From the NCBI GenBank assembly GCA_002420005.1, contig DIHE01000043.1:940-10817 (forward strand): a stretch of DNA of 9,878 nt, written 5' to 3'. The notes beneath the pieces were generated by a model, which searched no databases, was not told the DNA's origin, and saw nothing but the letters and a program-made list of their open reading frames with translations. This DNA is from Holophagales bacterium UBA5704. GTDB lineage: Bacteria > Acidobacteriota > Thermoanaerobaculia > Multivoradales > UBA5704. Of the stretch, positions 1 through 7,400 are shown piece after piece (within the stretch, counting starts at the first letter, position 1; every line of letters begins with the position of its first letter). The position numbers were made by a program, and so were the translations under genes.

Positions 1-1131
1 CGGCGCGAGCGTGAGACCCGCCAGCTCGCGCTCCTCGACCGGCGTGCCGTGCAGAAGGAACATCACCTGGAAGAGCGGTGAGCGCGCGAGGCTCCGCTCC
101 GGGGCCAGCTCCTCGACCAGGCGCTCAAACGGCAGGTCCTGGTGGGCGTAGGCGGAGAGCGCCGCCTCGCGCACCCCGGCGAGCAGACCGGCGAAGGTCG
201 GGGCTCCCGCCGGGATGTTGGCACGCAACGCCAGGGTGTTGGCGAAGAAGCCGATCAGCCCTTCAAGCTCGGGACGGCGGCGGTTGGCGACCGGCGTCCC
301 CACCACCAGGTCGGTCTCGCCGGTCAGCCGGTGGAGCAGGGCGTAGAAGGCCGCGAGGAAGGTCATGAACGGCGTCGCGCCGGCCTGCCGTCCCACCGCC
401 TTCACCGCTTCGGCACGCTCCGCGGAGAGGGCCGAAGCGGCCACGCCGCCCCGGCCGCCCGCCCGCGCCGGGCGCGGCCGGTCGGACGGCAGGTCCAGGA
501 CGGCCGGCGCGCCGGCCAGCGCGCCGCGCCAGAAGGCGAGCTGGGTTTCCAGCTCCGCGCCGCGCAGGTTCTCGCGCTGCCAGAGGACGAAATCGGCGTA
601 CTGCACCGGCAGCGGGGGGAGCGGCGACGGCCGGCCGGCGGTGTTTCCGGACAGCGCCGGATAGAGCGCCGCAAGCTCGCGCACCAGGAGGTCGGACGAC
701 CAGCCGTCGCCCACCATGTGATGCAGGGTGAACAGAGCGACGTGGCGCGCGGCGTCCAGGCGCAGCAGCGCGGAGCGCAGCAGCGGCCCGCGCGCCAGGT
801 CGAACGGGCGCATCGCCTCCTCGGCGGCGCGCCGCAGGGCCTCGGCCTCGCGTGCCGCCTCCGGCAGGCCCGAGAGGTCGATCCCCGGGAACGGCGGCGC
901 GGCCGGCGGGGCGATGCGCTGCACGGGCTCTCCCTCCCCGCCGTCCGCGAGCCCGAACGTCGTCCGCAGCGCCTCGTGCCGCGCCACCACCTCCGCCAGG
1001 ACGGCGGCGAGGGCGCAGCGGTCAAGCGGCCCGGTGAGGAGGATCGCGGCCGGCAGGTTGTAGGCCGGGTTCCCCGGCTCCAGCTGGTCGAGGAACCAGA
1101 GCCGCTGCTGCGCGAAGGAGAGCGGGGCCGG
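1..1131 (-). other. Condensation domain C3, truncated by the window edge
   Basis: Should couple the carrier-bound beta-ketoacyl chain to the next aminoacyl-PCP, forming a beta-keto amide. Motifs: LSFAQQRLWFLDQLEPGNPAY, RHEALRTTF, canonical HHMVGDGWSS (His1197-His1198, Asp1202, Gly1203), YADFVLWQ, IGFFANTLALR, HQDLPFERLVEELAPERSLARSP. About 375 of roughly 430 residues are visible; the end lies beyond base 1. Unlike C2, the HHxxxDG motif is intact. Confidence 0.94.
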
Positions 1132-4100
1132 CTCGGTGCCGGCCCGCCGGAGCACCGGCCCCCAGGCGCCGGCGCCCTCGCCGCGAGGGGCCGCCACGGC
1201 GGCGGCCAGCTCGGCCGCGGTCGGCGCCTCGAAGACGTCGCGCAGCGACAGCTCCACGCCAAGCTCGCGGTGGAGGCGCGCCACCAGATGCGTGGCGAGG
1301 AGCGAGTCGCCCCCGAGGTCGAAGAAGCTGTCGTGGATCCCCACCCTCTCCAGGCGGAGCATCTCGCCCAGGATCTCCACCACCCTCCGCTCGGCCGCGC
1401 CGCGCGGCATCGCATAGGGGACGTGCAGGCTCGGCCGTGCATGCCGGCGCGCGGGCTCCGCGGCCCCCATCCCCGGAACCACTTCCGCCACCGCCTGCGC
1501 CGGTCCCGCGGCCGGCGCCTCCGGCACCGGCGGCACCGCCGCCCGGCTGCGCGGCTCGCTCCGCCGCTCAATCCAATACCGCCGGCGCTCGAACGGGTAG
1601 GTCGGCAGCGGCACGCGGCGCCGCGGCTGGTCCGCCTGGAGCGCCGGCCAGTCCGGGCGCAGACCGGTGAGCCAGAGCCGGCCCACGGTCTGGAGCAGGA
1701 ACGCGAGGTCGTCCGTGCGCTCGAAGGCGTGGCGCAGGGTCGGCAGCGCCACCGCATCAGAGACCGAGGACTGTTGCAGCGCCCACGAGGAGAGCGTCTG
1801 GCCCGGCCCGACCTCGACCAGCACCCGCCCGGGCTCGCGCCACAGCTCGGCCACCGCGTCCGCGAACCGCACCGTGCCGCGCAGGTGCTCCGCCCAATAG
1901 GCCGGGTCCGTCGCCTCGTCGGCGGTGATCCAGCCGCCGGTGACATTGGAGAGATAGGGGATCTCCGGCGGATGCAGCTCGATCCCCTCGAAGAGCGCCA
2001 GGAAGCGCTCCACCACCGGCTCCATCAAGGCCGAATGGAAGGCGTGAGAGGTCTGCAACCGGCGGCAGACGTGGCCCGCGGCGGAGAGCCGCTCCTCGGC
2101 CGCGGCCACCGCCTCCTCCGTGCCCGCGAGCACGGTCAGCTCCGGCCCGGCGACCGCGGCGAGCGAGAGACCGCCGACGAGCCCCCCCTCGGCCTCGGCC
2201 TCGGCCACGGCCACCGCCTCCTCGCCCAGCGGCACCGCCAGCATCGCTCCGGCGGGCAGCTCGTCGATCAGCCGGGCGCGGCCGGCCACCAGGCGCAGCG
2301 CATCGTCGAGCGACAGCACGCCGGCAAGGCAGGCCGCCACGTACTCGCCGAGGCTGAAGCCCACCATCGCCTGCGGCCGGATCCCCCAGTCGAGCAGGCG
2401 GGAGGCCAGCGCGTACTCGACCGCGAAGACGGCCGGCTGGGACACCGCGGTGCGCCGCAGCGGCCCGTCCGTGGCGGAGGCCGGCCGCGGGCCGCGGCCG
2501 AGAAGGGCGCGCAGATCGACCCCCGGCTCCGCGCCTTGCGTCTCCTCCCCTTCCTGCGGGAACAGGACCTCCCGCAGATCGAGACCGAGGAGGGGCACCA
2601 GACGCTCCGCACAGTCGTCGAGCCGGGCGCGGAATCCGGCGTCGTCCCGGTAGAGCCCGCGGGCCATGCCCGGGTACTCGGTGCCCAGGCCGGGGAACAG
2701 GAAAGCCACCTGCGGCTCGCCCGCGGCGGCGACGCCCGAGAGCAGCCGCCGCGGATCGCGCCGTTCCAGCACGCCCACCGCGTCTGCGAGATCGCCGCCG
2801 ACCAGAACGCGGCGGTGGCGGAACGCGCGGCGCCCGACCTGGAGGGTGTAGGCGATGTCTGCCAGGCCGCCGGCCGGCGCCTCCCGGAGATGCCCGAGAA
2901 GGCGCTCGGTGACCGCTTCGAGCGCCGTCTCCGTGCGCGCCGACAGCACCAGCAACTGCCGGGGCGGCGCCGGCGCGGACGGTGCCGGCGGGGGTGGCTC
3001 CTCCAGGACGAGGTGCGCGTTGACGCCGCCGATGGCGAAGGCGCTGACCCCGGCGCGCCGCGGCCAGCCCTCCGGCCGCCAGGGCCGGCACGCGGTGTTG
3101 ACGTAGAACGGGCTCTGCGCGAAGTCGATGCGCGGGTTGGGAGTCTCGAAGTGGAGACTGGGCGGCAGGACCCCGTGCTCCACCGCCAGGATGGTCTTGA
3201 TCAGGCCCGCGGCCCCCGCCGCCGCGTCGAGATGGCCGATGTTGGTCTTGATCGAGCCCAACCCACAGAAACCCCGCCGCCCGGTCGACGCCGCGAAGGC
3301 CTCGGTCAGCGCCGCCACCTCCACCGGATCGCCCAGCGGGGTCCCCGTGCCGTGCGTCTCGACGTAGGTGACCGACTCGGCCGGCACACCCGCCATGGCC
3401 TGCGCCATCGCCACCACCTCGCGCTGCCCGTCGAGCGAGGGGGCGGTGAAGCTCTGCTTGAAGCCGCCGTCGTTGTTGGTCGCGAAGCCGCGGATCACCG
3501 CGTGGATCGCATCCCCGTCGGCCAGGGCGTCCGCCAGGCGCTTCAGCACCACCACGCCCGCGCCGCTCCCCTCGACCGTGCCGGCCGCGGCGGCATCGAA
3601 GGCGCGGCAGTGGCCGTCCGGCGACAGCACGCTCTCCTGGGCCAGATACCCCCGGGCATGCGGCACCGCCACGTTCACACCGCCGGCCAGCGCCATGTCG
3701 CACTGGTACTGGAGCAGGCTCTGGCTCGCCATGCACGCCGCCACCAGCGAGGTGGAGCAGGCGCTCTGCACGGTCACCGAAGGACCCCGCAGGTCGAGCT
3801 TCCAGGCCGCCAGGGAGGTGAGGAAGTTGTTGTCGTTGAACATCCGCACCTGGAGCGATCCGGCGCTCCGCAGCAGGCCGTCGTGCGAGAGCAGGTTGCG
3901 GATCAGATAGCCGCTCACCCCCATGCCGGCGAAGACGCCGATCGAGCCGGGATAGGCCGCGGTGTCGTAGCCCGCGTTCTCCAGCGCCTCCCAGGAGCAT
4001 TCGAGGAACAGCCGGTGCTGCGGATCCATCAGCTCCGCCTCGCGCGGGCTGAAGCCGAAGAAGGCGGCGTCGAAGCCCTCCACGTTGCGCAGGGCGCCGC

Positions 4101-4311
4101 CGGCCCTCACGTAGAGCGGGTCGTCGAGCAGCTCCGCCTCGACCCCGGCGGCGGCGAGCTCCTCGCGGGTGTAGAAGGTGATCCCTTCGACCCCGCCGCA
4201 CAGGTTGCGCCAGAGCGCCGCCAGGTCCTCCGCACCCGGAAAGCGGCCGGCCATGCCGACGACGGCGATCCCTTCGAGGGGGCTGCTCCCCGGGTCTTCT
4301 TCACGGCTCAT
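1..4311 (-). CDS. Hybrid PKS-NRPS protein, KS-AT-carrier-C, 3' end outside window
   Basis: Cytosolic cis-AT polyketide synthase module fused to the start of an NRPS module. ATG at 4311-4309 begins MSREEDPGSS, and the frame stays open for 1437 codons to base 1. Order: KS (13-438), KS-AT linker, malonyl-type AT (about 535-845), post-AT segment ending LPTYPFERRRYW (902-913), Pro/Ala-rich linker (918-970), carrier protein (970-1040), condensation domain (1061 onward, truncated by the window). It takes the peptidyl chain from the upstream NRPS, extends it by two malonyl-derived carbons without reduction, then couples the beta-ketoacyl chain to the next amino acid. The N terminus before the KS is only about 12 residues and carries no coiled coil. 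No stop or frameshift was found on codon-by-codon reading. An A domain and PCP should follow beyond the window. Confidence 0.97.
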   Translation of the reverse strand, partial: MSREEDPGSSPLEGIAVVGMAGRFPGAEDLAALWRNLCGGVEGITFYTREELAAAGVEAELLDDPLYVRAGGALRNVEGFDAAFFGFSPREAELMDPQHRLFLECSWEALENAGYDTAAYPGSIGVFAGMGVSGYLIRNLLSHDGLLRSAGSLQVRMFNDNNFLTSLAAWKLDLRGPSVTVQSACSTSLVAACMASQSLLQYQCDMALAGGVNVAVPHARGYLAQESVLSPDGHCRAFDAAAAGTVEGSGAGVVVLKRLADALADGDAIHAVIRGFATNNDGGFKQSFTAPSLDGQREVVAMAQAMAGVPAESVTYVETHGTGTPLGDPVEVAALTEAFAASTGRRGFCGLGSIKTNIGHLDAAAGAAGLIKTILAVEHGVLPPSLHFETPNPRIDFAQSPFYVNTACRPWRPEGWPRRAGVSAFAIGGVNAHLVLEEPPPPAPSAPAPPRQLLVLSARTETALEAVTERLLGHLREAPAGGLADIAYTLQVGRRAFRHRRVLVGGDLADAVGVLERRDPRRLLSGVAAAGEPQVAFLFPGLGTEYPGMARGLYRDDAGFRARLDDCAERLVPLLGLDLREVLFPQEGEETQGAEPGVDLRALLGRGPRPASATDGPLRRTAVSQPAVFAVEYALASRLLDWGIRPQAMVGFSLGEYVAACLAGVLSLDDALRLVAGRARLIDELPAGAMLAVPLGEEAVAVAEAEAEGGLVGGLSLAAVAGPELTVLAGTEEAVAAAEERLSAAGHVCRRLQTSHAFHSALMEPVVERFLALFEGIELHPPEIPYLSNVTGGWITADEATDPAYWAEHLRGTVRFADAVAELWREPGRVLVEVGPGQTLSSWALQQSSVSDAVALPTLRHAFERTDDLAFLLQTVGRLWLTGLRPDWPALQADQPRRRVPLPTYPFERRRYWIERRSEPRSRAAVPPVPEAPAAGPAQAVAEVVPGMGAAEPARRHARPSLHVPYAMPRGAAERRVVEILGEMLRLERVGIHDSFFDLGGDSLLATHLVARLHRELGVELSLRDVFEAPTAAELAAAVAAPRGEGAGAWGPVLRRAGTEPAPLSFAQQRLWFLDQLEPGNPAYNLPAAILLTGPLDRCALAAVLAEVVARHEALRTTFGLADGGEGEPVQRIAPPAAPPFPGIDLSGLPEAAREAEALRRAAEEAMRPFDLARGPLLRSALLRLDAARHVALFTLHHMVGDGWSSDLLVRELAALYPALSGNTAGRPSPLPPLPVQYADFVLWQRENLRGAELETQLAFWRGALAGAPAVLDLPSDRPRPARAGGRGGVAASALSAERAEAVKAVGRQAGATPFMTFLAAFYALLHRLTGETDLVVGTPVANRRRPELEGLIGFFANTLALRANIPAGAPTFAGLLAGVREAALSAYAHQDLPFERLVEELAPERSLARSPLFQVMFLLHGTPVEERELAGLTLAP
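1192..1404 (-). other. Carrier protein of the PKS module (PCP-like)
   Basis: Holds the malonyl and then the beta-ketoacyl group. Phosphopantetheine site SFFDLGGDSLLATHL, with modified Ser1003 (codon 1303-1305). The lead-in (SLHVPYAMPRGAAERRVVEIL) and the rest of the domain look like an NRPS PCP rather than a PKS ACP. Over an ungapped 46-residue stretch starting two residues before FFDLGG, it matches PCP1 at 31 positions but PCP2 at only 19 (counted by eye). Confidence 0.92.
1777..2709 (-). other. Acyltransferase domain, malonyl-CoA type
   Basis: Loads the extender unit on the carrier. The nucleophile serine is in MVGFSLGEYVAA (Ser653, codon 2353-2355), and the specificity and catalytic-His motif is SHAFHS (756-759 HAFH), the malonyl signature. 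The N-terminal motif is FPGLGTEYPGM instead of FPGQGSQ, and the active-site motif has Phe where GHSxG has His. A segment at about 584-616 (PQEGEETQGAEPG and following) lengthens the region before the active site. These features recall a subfamily found in hybrid clusters of myxobacteria and similar bacteria. Confidence 0.93.
2188..2205 (-). repeat. Short hexamer run (CTCGGC)x3 in the AT domain
   Basis: On the + strand CTCGGC is repeated three times, followed by the near-copies CACGGC and CACCGC. It encodes the AVAVAEAEAE stretch around residues 698-707, a surface-type segment of the AT. It is a simple slippage-prone run with no sign of disrupting the gene. Confidence 0.7.
2998..4275 (-). other. 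Ketosynthase domain, complete catalytic triad
   Basis: Catalyses decarboxylative Claisen condensation of the PCP2-bound peptidyl chain with malonyl-carrier. It starts GIAVVGMAGRFPGAEDL. The acylated cysteine is in VQSACSTSLVA (Cys185, codon 3757-3759); histidines are in ETHGTGTPLGDP (His320) and KTNIGHLDAAAG (His360). All three are present, so this is an extending KS, not a KSQ loading or non-elongating type. The closing signature reads AIGGVNAHLVLEE, with Val where Thr is usual. An NRPS donor is implied by the neighbouring PCP2. Confidence 0.95.
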
Positions 4312-4317
4312 GTTGAC

Positions 4318-4323
4318 TCTCCT
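4318..4323 (-). promoter_or_regulatory. Ribosome binding site of the PKS gene
   Basis: The minus strand reads AGGAGA, followed by a 7-base spacer (counted from AGGAG) to ATG at 4311-4309. It lies wholly in the 15-base gap after the NRPS stop codon. It fixes the PKS start and allows translation coupled to the upstream gene. Confidence 0.85.
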
Positions 4324-4326
4324 GCT

Positions 4327-4482
4327 TCAAGACCCGGGGCGCCCCGGACGCTGCGACTGTGCCCGCTGCCGTTTCATCTCCGCCAGGAACCGCCGCCGGC
4401 GGTCGAGGGCGCTCTCCTCGCCCGGGGAGCCGCCGGCCGGCGGCCGGACTTTCTGCGCCGGCTCGGCCGGGCGGCGCTCCCC
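4327..4482 (-). other. C-terminal charged tail, candidate docking element
   Basis: The last 51 residues (1799-1849) start with a Pro/Gly-rich linker (VRPPAGGSPGEE). A strongly basic, helix-favouring stretch (ALDRRRRFLAEMKRQRAQSQ) and a short RPGRPGS end follow. Such tails are seen on NRPS proteins that precede PKS proteins and may help order the two subunits. Function is inferred from position and composition only; no classical paired coiled coil is seen at the PKS N terminus. Confidence 0.5.
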
Positions 4483-7400
4483 GCCCTCCAGCGCCTGCGC
4501 CAGGCTGTGGAGGGTCGGGTTGCGGAAGATCTGCACGAACGGGATCTCGCGCCCGAAAACCTCCCGCAGCCGCGACTCGATCTCGACCAGCAGCAGGGAG
4601 CTGCCGCCCAGCTCGAAGAAATTGTCGTGGAGGCCGATCCGCTCCCGGCCGAGCACCTCCTGCCAGACCGCGGCCAGAGCCTTCTCGTGCGCCGTCCGCG
4701 GCGCCGCGTAGTCGCTGTCCAGCCGCGGCCGGCCGGCTTCCGGCGCAGGCAGGGCCCGGCGGTCGATCTTGCCGTTCTGCGTGAGCGGCAAGGCGGCCAG
4801 CGGGACAAACGCGGCGGGGATCATCGCCTCCGGCAGCCGCGCGGCCAGGTGGCGCCGCAGCGCGCCGGCCGTGAGATCGGCCTCCGCGGCGCCGGGCGCC
4901 GGGACCAGCCAGGCGACCAGCCGCCGGCCTCCCGGCGCGTCCTCCCGCACGGCAGCCACCGCTTGCGCCACCGCAGGAGAAGAACGCAAGGCGGCCTCGA
5001 TCTCCCCCAGCTCGATGCGCACTCCGCGCACCTTGACCTGGTGGTCCGACCGGCCGAGGTAGTCCACGCTGCCGTCCTGGCGGTGGCGCGCCAGGTCGCC
5101 CGTCCGGTAGAGGCGTCCACCCGGGCGGCTCCCCAGCGGATCGGGCAGGAAGCGCTCGGCGGTGAGATCGGGCCGCCGCCAGTATCCCAGGGCCACCCCG
5201 TGGCCACCGAGGAAGACCTCGCCGCAGGCTCCCAGGGGGACGGGCCGCAGAGAGGCATCCAGCAGGTAGGCTTCGGTGTTGGACAACGGCCGGCCGATCA
5301 GCGGCCTCGCCTCCCCGCGCTCGATCCGCCGGCCGAGCGAGTAGACCGTGGTCTCGGTGGGGCCGTAGAGGTTGCGGACCTCGCCGCCCACCGTTGCGCA
5401 CAACCGATCCGCCAACGGCCCGGGCAGGGCTTCGCCGCCGAGCAGCAGGTGGGAGAGCGGCGCGAGGCTCCGCAAGCGCTCCGGGATCGCGGCGAGCATG
5501 CCGGCCAGCGACGGTGTGCACTGGAGGTGGGACACGCCGTGGCGGGCGATCTGCTCCGCCATCTGATCCAACGGGGCCGGGCCGTCGTGGAGCACGACCT
5601 TGAAGCCGCGGGTCAGCGTCCACAGCAGCTCGACCACCGAGATGTCGAACCCGATGCTGGTCACCGCGAGCCACACGCCCGGCGTCTGCGCGCGGAGCAC
5701 CGGCCCCAGCTCCACGTCCAGCGCCGCGAACAGGTTGCAGGCGTTCGCATGGGTGACCGCGACGCCCTTGGGGGTACCCGTCGAGCCCGAGGTGTAGAGG
5801 ACGTAGGCCGCGGAGGCGGCGGGCACCAAGGGCAGCGGTGCAGCGGGCTCCTCCGGCGCTTCGGGAGAGAGGGTCCGCGGATGCCGCAGGGAGGCGCCGG
5901 CCCCCTCGGAGGCGACCAGCGCGGCGGCCCCGGAGTCTTCCAGCATCGCCGCGAGCCGCGCCGGCGGATGGGCCGGATCGAGCGGCACGTACGCGGCGCC
6001 CGCCTTCAAGACCCCCAGGATGGAACACAACATCGAGAGCGACCGCTCGACGCAGATTCCCACCCGGTCGCCGGGCCGCACACCCAGACGCCGGAGGCGG
6101 TGCGCCAGCCGGGACGCCCGGTCCTCCAGCTCGCGGTAGGTCAGCGCGGCCTCCCCGTCGACCCCTGCGATCCGGTCGGGGGTGCGCCCGGCCTGGGCCT
6201 GGACGAGCTGGTGGATGCAGGCCTCCGGAGCGGGGACCTCCAACCGGGTGTCGTTCCACTGCACCAGGAGCACCGCCCTCTCCGCCTCGCTCAGCAGGGG
6301 GAGATCCGACAGGCGGCGGTCGGGGTCCGCCGCGGCGCCCGCGAGCAGATGGCCGCAGTGGAGGGCCAGGCGCTCCACGGTCGCGCCGTCGAACAGGTCG
6401 GAGCTGTGCTCGATCCAGCCGTCGATCCCCCCGCTCCGGGACTCTTCGAGGAGGAGCGAGAGGTCGAGCTGCACCGCTCCGGGGAACGTATCGGCCGGCC
6501 GCAACGCCAGGCCGGGCAGCGCAAGCTCCGGCAGCGGCTCGCTGCGCAGCGTGAACAAGACCTGGAACAGCGGGCTGCGGGAGAGATCCCGCTCCGGCTG
6601 CAGGGCGTCGACGAGCTGCTCGAACGGCAGCTCGGCGAGCGCGAAGGCGCCCAGCGCCGTCTCGCGGACGCGCCTCAGGAGAGTGCGAAACGTCGGGTCG
6701 CCCGACAGGTCGCCGCGCAGCACCAGGAGGTTGAGGAAGAGGCCGATCACCCCCTCCAGCGACGGATCGGGGCGATCCGCCACCGCGGTGCCGACCGCGA
6801 CGTCGTCCTGCCCGGCATGGCGCGCGAGAACCGCCTGGAACACCGCCAGGACCGCCATGAAGAGGGTCGCGCCGGCCGCGCCGGCGAGGCGCCGCATCGC
6901 GTCCACCGCCGCGGTGTCGAAGCGCACCGGGCGCCGCGCGCCGCGCGGGCTCCGGATCGGCGGGCGCGGGCGATCCGTGGGCAGCTCCAGGGTGGGAGGA
7001 CGGGGCGTCAGGCGCGCGCGCCAGGAACGCAGCAGCTCCTCCAGGCGGTCGCCTTGCAGGCGCCGGCGCTGCCAGACGGCGTAGTCGGCATATTGGACGG
7101 AGAGCGCAGGCAGGCGCGACGGCCGGGCCTCGACGCAGGCGGCGTAGAGCTCCCCGAGCTCGCGGATGAGCAGGCCGAGCGACCAGGCGTCGGCGGCGAT
7201 GTGATGGACGGTCAGCAGCAGCCGGTGGCTCTCCGGGTGGCTCTCCGGGCCGCGGCGCAGCAGGACGGCGTGGAGCAGAGGGCCGCGCCCGAGATCGAAG
7301 GGGCGGGCGGCCTCCGCGGCGGTTCGGCGGGAGACCTCTCCCTCCTGCGCCGCCGCCGGGAGGGCGCTCAGGTCGATGCAGGGCACGAGGGGGACCGCGG

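Noticed and set aside
402..1946. 514-codon open frame on the minus strand
   Set aside because: Arg/Ser-rich shadow of the AT end, carrier and C3; the PKS frame carries the HHxxxDG and LGGDSLL motifs here.
1757..4201. 814-codon open frame on the minus strand
   Set aside because: It overlaps the KS-AT coding sequence in a different frame and encodes Arg/Gly/Ala-rich sequence without any domain; the true frame reads a complete KS and AT.
4334..4347. 14-bp perfect palindrome (CCGGGGCGCCCCGG) just before the NRPS stop, as a terminator
   Set aside because: The stem is short, no T-run follows, and a ribosome binding site and gene start come directly after. It codes for RPGRPG at the tail end; at most it might modulate translational coupling.
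4301..6259. 652-codon open frame on the minus strand crossing the gene junction
   Set aside because: It is an out-of-frame shadow of A2 and PCP2. The real frame holds every A-domain motif and ends at the TGA at 4327-4329.
6182..7084. 300-codon open frame on the plus strand, and other plus-strand frames
   Set aside because: Antisense to an intact C domain, low complexity, no recognisable domain; expected by chance in DNA this GC-rich.
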